This document shows, piece after piece, positions 1 to 5,838 of a stretch of 15,261 nucleotides of DNA; the stretch's first letter is position 1, and every line of letters starts with the position of its first letter. The notes below the pieces were generated by a model that saw only the letters and a program-made list of their open reading frames with translations, did not search any database and was not told the DNA's origin. The stretch lies in NCBI GenBank assembly GCA_043809265.1, contig JAZDDY010000126.1, positions 1-15,261 on the forward strand, given 5' to 3'. The stretch is from JAPLVS01 sp043809265 (GTDB lineage: Archaea; Iainarchaeota; Iainarchaeia; Iainarchaeales; DTGL01). The translations under genes were made by a program, and so were the position numbers.

Positions 1-100
1 AAGGATTATGAAAAACCCATTAATCATCGACGGGAGAAATATTTACGACAGGAAGCATTTGGAAAAAATGGGCTTTGCCTATGAAGGCATCGGGAAATAA
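1..100 (+). CDS. ugd: UDP-glucose 6-dehydrogenase, C-terminal end (partial)
   Basis: Only the last 32 or so residues are in the window; the reading frame enters at base 2 and stops with TAA at 98-100. The visible peptide has the pattern I-I-D-G-R-N-I-Y-D, then a short helix-like stretch and G-F-x-Y-x-G-I-G-K at the end. That is the characteristic tail of the UDP-glucose/GDP-mannose dehydrogenase family (NAD-dependent oxidation of UDP-glucose to UDP-glucuronate, cytoplasmic). The catalytic and NAD domains lie outside the window. The call of UDP-glucose rather than GDP-mannose as substrate rests mainly on context: a UDP-glucuronate decarboxylase, which uses its product, lies three genes downstream on the same strand. 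The next gene starts 20 bp later, so co-transcription is likely. An internal ATG at 8 is not a credible start because the motif is a C-terminus. Confidence 0.78.
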   Translation, partial: RIMKNPLIIDGRNIYDRKHLEKMGFAYEGIGK

Positions 101-120
101 AAAAAAGGGGGAATTCTGAA

Positions 121-1239
121 ATGGCTTTGACAACTATTTCCTGCATCAAGGCAGATGTGGGAAGCCTGGCAGGGCACATAATAGTGCCGGCGGAAATGAT
201 GGAGATGGCAAGGAAAAACCTCAAAAAGAACGGGGTTGACAAAAAATTAATCAACGATTTCCATGTATTCAACTGCGGCGATGACCTTGAACTTCTCATG
301 ACGCACTACAACGGCAATAACAACGAGCAAATCCACAAGCTCGCATGGGATACATTCATGATGTGCGCTGACTGGGCGAAAAAAAATAAACTCTACGGGG
401 CAGGCCAGGATTTGCTGACAGATGCCTTTTCAGGGAACGTTAAAGGCCAAGGCCCTGGAGTCGCGGAAATGACAATAAAGGAAAGAAAGTCGGACCCATT
501 GCTGGTTTTTGCATGCGACAAGACAGAGCCGTCTGCATTCAACCTGCCTTTGTTCAGGATTTTCGCAGACCCGTTCAACACAGCCGGGCTTGTCATAGAC
601 CCGAACACGACCGCGGGATTCTCATTTGAAGTGCTCGACGTCTACAAGCACGAAAAAATTTCACTGAAATGCCCTGAAGAAATGTACGAGTTGCTTGCTC
701 TTATAGGCACGACAAGCACTTATGCAATCAAAAGGATTTTCAAGAAAGGCGATTTGCCGCCTGAAGAGGCGATTGCAGCCGAAATCTGCACTGAAAAACT
801 GAGCATGGCGGCAGGAAAGTACGTGGGAAAAGACGACCCTGTCTGCCTTGTGAGGTCGCAGAGCGGCTTCCCGGCGACAGGCGAAGTCTTGGAAGGCTTT
901 GCATTGGGGCACCTTGTAAGCGGATGGATGAGAGGGTCGCACAGGGGCCCGTTGATGCCTGTATCCCAGCATGACGCCACTCCGACAAGGTTTGACGGCC
1001 CGCCGAGGGTTGTAGGATTGGGGTTCCAGATCGTGAACGGAAAACTTTACGGGCCGAGGGATTTGTTCGACGACGTGAGCTTTGACAGCACAAGAAAGAG
1101 GTGCCTGAAGGCAATGGAATACATGCGCGCGCACGGCCCGTTCGAGCCGCACAGGGTTGACGAAAAGGAGCTCGAATACACGACACTGCCGGACGTGCTC
1201 AAGAAACTGAAGCCGCGCTTCAAGAAAGGCGACGATTGA
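121..1239 (+). CDS. fbp: Fructose-1,6-bisphosphate aldolase/phosphatase (archaeal type)
   Basis: This 372-residue protein matches the full length of the bifunctional archaeal enzyme that condenses triose phosphates to fructose 1,6-bisphosphate and dephosphorylates it to fructose 6-phosphate, the irreversible gluconeogenic step. Family landmarks are in order: I-K-A-D-V-G...G-H at residues 9-19, G-D-D-L-E-L at 53-58, G-A-G-Q-D at 93-97, D-A-F-S-G-N at 101-106, D-K-T at 133-135, A-D-P-F-N-T-A-G at 149-156, Y-V-G-K-D-D-P at 234-240, F-D-G-P-P at 291-295 and E-Y-T-T-L-P near the C-terminus. By family comparison K237 is the Schiff-base lysine of the aldolase state, Y234 and Y353 are the swapping tyrosines, and D12, H19, D54, D55, D133, D238 and D239 are metal-site residues. 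All are present, so the enzyme should be active. A GGGGG stretch at 107-111 precedes the ATG. It sits inside a nucleotide-sugar operon, which suggests that its fructose 6-phosphate feeds sugar activation. Confidence 0.96.
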   Translation: MALTTISCIKADVGSLAGHIIVPAEMMEMARKNLKKNGVDKKLINDFHVFNCGDDLELLMTHYNGNNNEQIHKLAWDTFMMCADWAKKNKLYGAGQDLLTDAFSGNVKGQGPGVAEMTIKERKSDPLLVFACDKTEPSAFNLPLFRIFADPFNTAGLVIDPNTTAGFSFEVLDVYKHEKISLKCPEEMYELLALIGTTSTYAIKRIFKKGDLPPEEAIAAEICTEKLSMAAGKYVGKDDPVCLVRSQSGFPATGEVLEGFALGHLVSGWMRGSHRGPLMPVSQHDATPTRFDGPPRVVGLGFQIVNGKLYGPRDLFDDVSFDSTRKRCLKAMEYMRAHGPFEPHRVDEKELEYTTLPDVLKKLKPRFKKGDD

Positions 1240-1249
1240 AGGGAGCAAA

Positions 1250-1993
1250 TTGAAGGCAATAATTCCTGCGGCCGGGTACGGCACCCGGCTGCACCCTTTG
1301 ACCAAAGACATGCCGAAAGCGCTGATAGAGATAGGCGGAAAGCCTGTCCTCGAGCATGTGCTCGGGAAAATTGAAGCGCTTGATGAGGTGGATTCTGTTT
1401 TTATCGTGACAAACGAACTTTATTTCAAAAAATTCAGGGAATGGCGCGAATTGTATGAAACCGAAATGGAAATCAAAATCATAAACGACCATACAAAATC
1501 GAACGAGGACAGGCTCGGCGCAATCGGCGACAAGCATTTGGCGATAAAAGAAGGCAGGATAAAGGAGGATGTGCTGGACATCAGCTCTGACAATCTTTTC
1601 GATTTCGGTTTGGGGGATGCCCTGGATTTTTTCAAGTGGAAAAAGGCACCGGTGATAGGGCTGTATGATGTCAAGGACAAATTCCTTGCAAGGCATTACG
1701 GCATTGTTTCAATCGATTCTGAGAGCAGGGTGAATGAATTCATGGAAAAGCCAGAGCACCCAGTCTCGACGCTCGCTTCAATCGGGGTTTATTTTTACAC
1801 CGCTGAAACAGTGGGATTGTTTGAAAAATACTTCAAGGCAGGGCATTCAAAGGATGCGCCCGGAAATTTCATCGAATGGCTGCACAGGGAAATGCCTGTT
1901 TACGGGCACACTTTCAAGGGAAAATGGTTTGATATAGGCTCTTTCGAGCAATTGGACAAGGCAAGAGCCGAATTCAAGGAAAACAAAGGGTGA
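1250..1993 (+). CDS. Sugar-1-phosphate nucleotidyltransferase (RmlA/GalU-like)
   Basis: This 247-residue nucleotidyltransferase of the NTP_transferase family joins a sugar 1-phosphate to an NTP, releasing pyrophosphate. The signature loop A-A-G-Y-G-T-R-L-x-P-L-T lies at residues 7-18 with the catalytic-site lysine of M-P-K-A at K23. Further landmarks are G-G-K-P-V-L-E at 29-35, S-S-D-N-L at 112-116 (metal-binding aspartate D114), E-K-P at 166-168 and W-F-D-I-G-S at 226-231. It is shorter than full RmlA or GalU enzymes and has no left-handed beta-helix acyltransferase domain. The start is TTG at 1250, preceded by GGGAG at 1241-1245; the conserved N-terminus begins directly at this codon. The gap to the upstream stop is 10 bp. 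Base and sugar specificity cannot be read from the sequence. In this operon UTP plus glucose 1-phosphate would make most sense, supplying the dehydrogenase and decarboxylase, but dTTP, or other sugars, remain possible. Confidence 0.9.
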   Translation: MKAIIPAAGYGTRLHPLTKDMPKALIEIGGKPVLEHVLGKIEALDEVDSVFIVTNELYFKKFREWRELYETEMEIKIINDHTKSNEDRLGAIGDKHLAIKEGRIKEDVLDISSDNLFDFGLGDALDFFKWKKAPVIGLYDVKDKFLARHYGIVSIDSESRVNEFMEKPEHPVSTLASIGVYFYTAETVGLFEKYFKAGHSKDAPGNFIEWLHREMPVYGHTFKGKWFDIGSFEQLDKARAEFKENKG

Positions 1994-1997
1994 AAAT

Positions 1998-2927
1998 TTG
2001 AAAACAGCAGTTGTTACAGGCGCCGCAGGCTTTATCGGCTCGCACTTATGCGATGCACTGCTCGAAAAAGGCTTCAAGGTCATTGCGGTTGACAGCCTTA
2101 TTACTGGAAACAAGGCAAACATCGCGCATCTTGGCAAAAACAAGCGGTTTTCCTTCGTGAAAAAGGACATTGTGAAAGGCTTCAGTGCGAATGGCCATAT
2201 AGATTTTGTTTTCAACCTTGCCTCGCCTGCTTCTCCAGTGGATTACCAAAAAATACCGATGGAAACGATTCTCGCGAACTCTATCGGCACGAAAAACATG
2301 CTTGATTTTGCGCTGAAAAAAAAAGCCGTGTTTGTCGAGGCCTCGACTTCCGAGGTTTACGGCGACCCTTTGGAGCATCCGCAGCGCGAAACATACAATG
2401 GCAATGTGAGCATCAACGGCCCGCGCGCGTGCTATGACGAATCCAAGAGGTTTGGGGAAATGCTTTCCACGTATTACGGCACAGAACTCGGCCTGAAGGC
2501 AAGGATTGCAAGGATTTTCAACACTTACGGGCCAAGGATGCGCGCCAACGACGGCAGGGTGATTCCGAACTTTATAACGCAGGCTTTGGCCGGAAAGCCG
2601 CTTACTGTTTACGGGGACGGAAAACAGACCCGTTCTTTTTGTTATGTGAGCGATTTGGTCGATGGGCTGCTCAAACTGGCCTTTTCGAATTACGGCAGGC
2701 CTGTGAATCTCGGCAATCCCGAAGAAATGACCATGCTTGAACTCGCGGAAAAAATAAGGGCGCTCACAGGCTCGAAATCCGATGTTTTTTTCATGCCTTT
2801 GCCTGAAGACGACCCCGCTAAAAGGAAACCGGACATTTCTGTTGCGGAAAAGGAATTGGATTGGAAGCCGAGGGTCAGCACTGACGAAGGCCTGAAGAAA
2901 ACCATAGAGTTTTTCAGGAAAAAATAA
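1998..2927 (+). CDS. UDP-glucuronate decarboxylase (UDP-xylose synthase), SDR family
   Basis: This 309-residue extended short-chain dehydrogenase/reductase would decarboxylate UDP-glucuronate to UDP-xylose with bound NAD. The Rossmann motif G-A-A-G-F-I-G is at residues 8-14. The UXS-type signatures are clear: L-A-S-P-A-S-P at 74-80, A-S-T-S-E-V-Y-G-D-P at 115-124, G-P-R-A-C-Y-D-E-S-K at 141-150 (catalytic Y146 and K150), R-I-F-N-T-Y-G-P-R at 172-180, Y-G-D-G-K-Q-T-R-S-F-C-Y-V at 205-217 and R-K-P-D-I at 276-280. E119 and R276 correspond to residues that mark decarboxylases rather than 4-epimerases. Translation starts at TTG 1998; GGGTGA at 1988-1993, overlapping the stop codon of the previous gene, is a good archaeal Shine-Dalgarno. 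The gap is 4 bp, so the two genes are tightly coupled. It is the last gene of the operon and converges on the next gene with 2 bp between stops. Confidence 0.93.
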   Translation: MKTAVVTGAAGFIGSHLCDALLEKGFKVIAVDSLITGNKANIAHLGKNKRFSFVKKDIVKGFSANGHIDFVFNLASPASPVDYQKIPMETILANSIGTKNMLDFALKKKAVFVEASTSEVYGDPLEHPQRETYNGNVSINGPRACYDESKRFGEMLSTYYGTELGLKARIARIFNTYGPRMRANDGRVIPNFITQALAGKPLTVYGDGKQTRSFCYVSDLVDGLLKLAFSNYGRPVNLGNPEEMTMLELAEKIRALTGSKSDVFFMPLPEDDPAKRKPDISVAEKELDWKPRVSTDEGLKKTIEFFRKK

Positions 2928-2929
2928 TA

Positions 2930-3943
2930 CTATTTTGCGACAGTTTGTGCCCTTTTCCCCGCGGTGGCTTCGTTTGCAAACCTGGCGAACCAATAAGGGC
3001 CGTGCTTTTTCTGCCATTTCCTGAAATGCGAAGGCGGGTTTTCGAGCAGCATGCGTTCCGCTTCCTCTGGTGCAACACCCTTACAGACTTCGGCAATGTA
3101 AAAAAGGCCGAGGCCCGGCCACATTTCGCGCAATTCGAGGATTGCGGCTTTTGCTGCAAGCATGTCGCCAAAATAAAAGTAATCACTTTCTTTATCCGGG
3201 TCTGCGTTCCGCAAACCGGCTTTTGCTTCTTCGAGTCGCCTTTCAATCTCGCCTGGCTTTTTCATTACTTGAAAGCGCTCAAGGCAGGAAAAATAAGTGC
3301 CGACTGCCTTTGCTGCCACATTTTCATTTATCCTGCCAAAAAAACCGCTTCCGGCCAAAGCATGCATGGTCTCATGAACAGGGGGTTCATTGCGTGCCAT
3401 CGGGCTTGTTTTGCGTGGCTTGCCGTCAGGCCTCCTAATAACCTTCCCGTCAGGCGCCCTAACAACCCTGGGCTTAAGCATTCCAAAGTCAGACCTAACC
3501 AATATCCTTGCTCCAAAAAAAGAGTGCATGCAAATCCCTATTGCGCGGCCCAAGTCCTCCAGGTCTGCGGTTGTTTCAGGGGTGCTTGATGCTTTCAATA
3601 CAGCCCTAACTGTACTCTCCCTTTTTGCTTTGCTGAGTTGGGGACCAAAGGCTTCAATAACCGCAGGCAGAACACGGCTTTGCACCATTCTAAGATAATG
3701 GGATTTGCCTTGGGGGGAAAGCGCAAGGTGTGACTCGTCAAGGTCTGCCCAGCTGCCGACCTCTTGTGTCAGGCGGACGCGCGCTCTCGGTTTTTCCTTT
3801 CCAGGAAAAACCCTTACAGGACGCTCAGAAGCTTTCCAAAGCGGAACCATTTCCCTGCCGACATACTTGTTGCCGACAAAGCCAGGCCTATCAGCCCTGC
3901 GCGGCCTGTTGGTTGGCTGCCGCGATGAAGCAACATTTGCCAT
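2930..3943 (-). CDS. Uncharacterised HExxH metallopeptidase-like protein
   Basis: I do not recognise the family of this 337-residue protein. It carries H-E-T-M-H at residues 190-194 followed 12 residues later by N-E-N-V-A at 206-210. This HExxH...NExxA arrangement is the zinc-binding and catalytic signature of gluzincin (peptidase MA-like) metalloproteases, with H190, H194 and E207 as predicted ligands and E191 as the catalytic base. Just before it is a basic loop with a tandem P-D-G-K motif (164-167 and 172-175). The N-terminal 60 residues are rich in Arg, Lys and Pro and look disordered. The C-terminal part is helical with charged segments. There is no signal peptide or membrane segment, so it is predicted cytoplasmic. 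The ATG at 3943 has no Shine-Dalgarno and is preceded by AT-rich DNA, which fits leaderless transcription. It converges on the UDP-xylose synthase gene. The peptidase activity and substrate are inferences. Confidence 0.8.
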   Translation of the reverse strand: MANVASSRQPTNRPRRADRPGFVGNKYVGREMVPLWKASERPVRVFPGKEKPRARVRLTQEVGSWADLDESHLALSPQGKSHYLRMVQSRVLPAVIEAFGPQLSKAKRESTVRAVLKASSTPETTADLEDLGRAIGICMHSFFGARILVRSDFGMLKPRVVRAPDGKVIRRPDGKPRKTSPMARNEPPVHETMHALAGSGFFGRINENVAAKAVGTYFSCLERFQVMKKPGEIERRLEEAKAGLRNADPDKESDYFYFGDMLAAKAAILELREMWPGLGLFYIAEVCKGVAPEEAERMLLENPPSHFRKWQKKHGPYWFARFANEATAGKRAQTVAK

Positions 3944-3968
3944 AATAATAAAAATAGGCCGAGGAAGT

Positions 3969-3976
3969 TAATAATC
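3969..3976 (-). promoter_or_regulatory. Possible TATA box for the HExxH gene
   Basis: On the - strand GATTATTA lies 26-33 bases upstream of the ATG at 3943. That is about where an archaeal TATA box sits for a leaderless transcript, and no Shine-Dalgarno is visible in the intervening bases. A second AT-rich run directly before the ATG makes the exact box uncertain. Confidence 0.35.
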
Positions 3977-3991
3977 ATATCCTGGCATGGA

Positions 3992-4025
3992 AAAAAATAA
4001 GAAGAACGCGGCCTTTTTCGGCCGC
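3992..4025 (-). terminator. Hairpin plus T-rich tract ending the surface operon
   Basis: On the - strand the stem GCGGCC (4025-4020) and GGCCGC (4013-4008) enclose a GAAAAA loop. They are followed by GTTCTTCTTATTTTTT, a T-rich run. The structure begins 15 bases after the stop codon of the 594-residue surface protein gene (stop at 4041-4043). Archaeal termination depends mainly on the T-rich tract, so the stem may be extra or may protect the 3' end. The same stretch precedes the HExxH gene and should insulate it from the operon. Confidence 0.6.
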
Positions 4026-4040
4026 CTGCTTTTTGGCTTT

Positions 4041-5825
4041 TCATTTGGCGTGCGCGGGCGCCCTGAAACTCCATTTCTTTCCTGTTTTGCCTTCAACTGC
4101 CGGCGCCGGCTTCGGCTTTTCGCCTTGGCCTTTCCACAGGAAATAGGCTCCGGCCAGTATTGCAGCCAGCACTGCCGCAGCCAGCACCGGAATCAGGTCG
4201 AATTTGCCTGCAGGCTGCTGTGCTGCCGGCGGCGTGGCTTCCTGTTTCGGCGTGGGGGTTGTTACTTCAATCAATGGCAGCAATTCAGGCTCTTCACAAA
4301 CGCCATTATTGCAAAGGCCGTCCTTGCCGCATGCAGTCCAGTCTTCCTTGTTGGAATAAACGCACGTGCCTGTTTCCGGACTGCATTTTCCTGTTTTGCA
4401 GGCATATTCCTTGCAGGTTATGCCTTCGCACAAATCAACGGCTTCCTCGAATTCTGCGACAACAGCGTTTTCCCAGGATTCGGCCGCCTGCGAGTTCACG
4501 TCTTTTGCAATCGAATAGGACACCACGGCACTGCCTCCTTTCCCGATGCCGTCGACCGAGAATTCCACTACCGGGTCTGACTTTATTATTTTGAATTCGA
4601 GCAGCGTGCTGATGTCTTTTTCGGCGAGTGTTTTCAGGATGCTTTTCGGGATTGTTTCAAGAATTTTGACTTTTTCCATTTTTTTGCCTGACTTGTTTTC
4701 GATTGTGAGCGTGATTGTTGTCTTGTAGGAAATTTTTCCGCCAGCATCTGTTATTTTTTCGACCTTGAATGCCCTTGTTATTTTTGTCTTATCCACTGCG
4801 GCAACCGCCTTGAGGATTGCTGTTTCAGAGGCGCCGGCGTTTTCAAGTATTGCCCTTAATTCATCGCCTGTCATGCCTTTCGAAAAGGTTTTTTCAAGGA
4901 TTGTTTCTGTTTTTGTTTCACTTGTTTCTTCGCCGCCTGAGCCTCCGCCTGCTGTGCTGCATAGCCCGCAGTCGGCATGGCAGGTGCTGCAGTATTCGCC
5001 TGTCTCGCAGGTGCCGTTCCCGCACACTGCGCCGCTTGTTGAAATCAGGGTGCAAGTGCCGCTCTGGCAGTTGTAGCCTGTGGCGCAGCCGTTCCCTGAG
5101 CCTGTGTCTGTTTCGCCTGAAGAGCAGCGCCCGTCGCCTGCCACAGCGCTTATTGTGACAGTGCATGTGACGTCGTCAGGATTGTTCTGGCTGGAGGTTA
5201 TGAGCGCGGTTATTGTCCTGGCGCCTGTGTCGTTTGCGTTGAAGTCATAGGATAGCGCGATCTGGCTTCCGGCGTTTATGTCCTGTGACCACGGGTCTGT
5301 GCCTGACTTGAGTGCAAAATAGGATGTTGAATAGCTCATGTCTGCCTGCGCGTTTGTTGAACCGCCGCCTGTGTTCTTGAGCGTGAAGCTTACGGTGAGA
5401 TTTGCCCCAACGTTTGCAGTGGAGGAAGGGCAGGAACTGTCTGAAACTTCAATATAGGGTGGCGTTAAAACGCTCAATTGCGTTGAAGTGTTCGCTGTCG
5501 CGCCGCCTGAGGCAGTGAAAGTAATGGTGTATGCGCCGCTTGAGGCATTGTCGCCTGTGACTGTCCAGCTCAAAGACTGGGATTGGCCTGCTGAAAGCGA
5601 TGCAATTGTCTGGCTTGTGGAGCCTGAAGTGCTGAGGCCTGACGGCAGGCCTATTGTGACAGTGACACTGCTGGCCGAAGAACCGCTTGCGCTTGCGGTG
5701 ACAGTGACTGTAGCCGATTCGCCCTGGTACACCGGGCTCGGGGTGTTTGCCGAAAGCGTTACTGCAGCGCTTGCGCCCTGCAGGATTGCCGCCAATAAAA
5801 CCAATGCCAATAGTTCCCTGTACAT
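4041..5825 (-). CDS. Secreted, C-terminally anchored surface protein with cysteine-rich modules
   Basis: Translation most likely starts at ATG 5825, giving 594 residues. A GGGAGGGG Shine-Dalgarno lies 5 bases upstream and a signal peptide (hydrophobic residues 5-17, Ala-rich end near 20) follows directly. An upstream in-frame ATG at 5879 would overlap the previous gene and bury the signal. Residues 21-120 and 121-228 look like two beta-sandwich repeats of the CARDB/NEW3 kind (Ser/Thr/Val-rich, L-K-N-T-G-G at 149-154). Residues 234-289 form a cysteine-rich module including C-G-N-G-T-C-E-T-G-E. A mixed alpha/beta region spans about 300-455, a second cysteine-rich module 466-510, a Pro/Thr-rich linker 512-540, a transmembrane helix about 543-564, and a short Lys-rich tail that would face the cytoplasm. 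There are about six N-x-S/T sequons. It follows the giant surface gene by 13 bases and probably forms a complex with it or displays on the same surface (inference). No enzymatic motif is visible. Confidence 0.88.
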   Translation of the reverse strand: MYRELLALVLLAAILQGASAAVTLSANTPSPVYQGESATVTVTASASGSSASSVTVTIGLPSGLSTSGSTSQTIASLSAGQSQSLSWTVTGDNASSGAYTITFTASGGATANTSTQLSVLTPPYIEVSDSSCPSSTANVGANLTVSFTLKNTGGGSTNAQADMSYSTSYFALKSGTDPWSQDINAGSQIALSYDFNANDTGARTITALITSSQNNPDDVTCTVTISAVAGDGRCSSGETDTGSGNGCATGYNCQSGTCTLISTSGAVCGNGTCETGEYCSTCHADCGLCSTAGGGSGGEETSETKTETILEKTFSKGMTGDELRAILENAGASETAILKAVAAVDKTKITRAFKVEKITDAGGKISYKTTITLTIENKSGKKMEKVKILETIPKSILKTLAEKDISTLLEFKIIKSDPVVEFSVDGIGKGGSAVVSYSIAKDVNSQAAESWENAVVAEFEEAVDLCEGITCKEYACKTGKCSPETGTCVYSNKEDWTACGKDGLCNNGVCEEPELLPLIEVTTPTPKQEATPPAAQQPAGKFDLIPVLAAAVLAAILAGAYFLWKGQGEKPKPAPAVEGKTGKKWSFRAPAHAK

Positions 5826-5830
5826 TTTTT

Positions 5831-5838
5831 CCCCTCCC
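5831..5838 (-). promoter_or_regulatory. Ribosome binding site between the two surface genes
   Basis: GGGAGGGG on the - strand fills most of the 13-base gap between the stop of the 1565-residue gene (5839-5841) and the ATG at 5825, with 5 bases of spacing. It fixes the start of the downstream gene and indicates translational coupling. The upstream gene has the near-identical GGGGAGGGG. Confidence 0.8.

Noticed and set aside
661..1311. 216-codon open frame antisense to the FBP aldolase/phosphatase
   Set aside because: It overlaps a highly conserved enzyme, its product is Arg/Cys/His-rich with no domain, and it has no ribosome site; it is a shadow of codon bias.
2046..3017. 323-codon open frame antisense to the UDP-xylose synthase
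   Set aside because: The opposite strand encodes a fully conserved SDR enzyme; the antisense peptide has no recognisable motif and runs into the HExxH gene.
3358..3376. CATGCATG...CATG near-palindrome as a possible operator
   Set aside because: It lies inside the codons for H-E-T-M-H of the metalloprotease-like gene and is explained by them.
2945..3589. 214-codon + strand frame across the HExxH gene
   Set aside because: Cys/Phe-rich composition typical of an antisense frame, no start signal, and the - strand frame has a coherent metalloprotease motif.
3987..4580. 197-codon + strand frame over the end of the surface operon
   Set aside because: Antisense to the membrane anchor, linker and second cysteine module, and it begins inside the terminator hairpin region; composition is Phe/Arg/Cys-rich.
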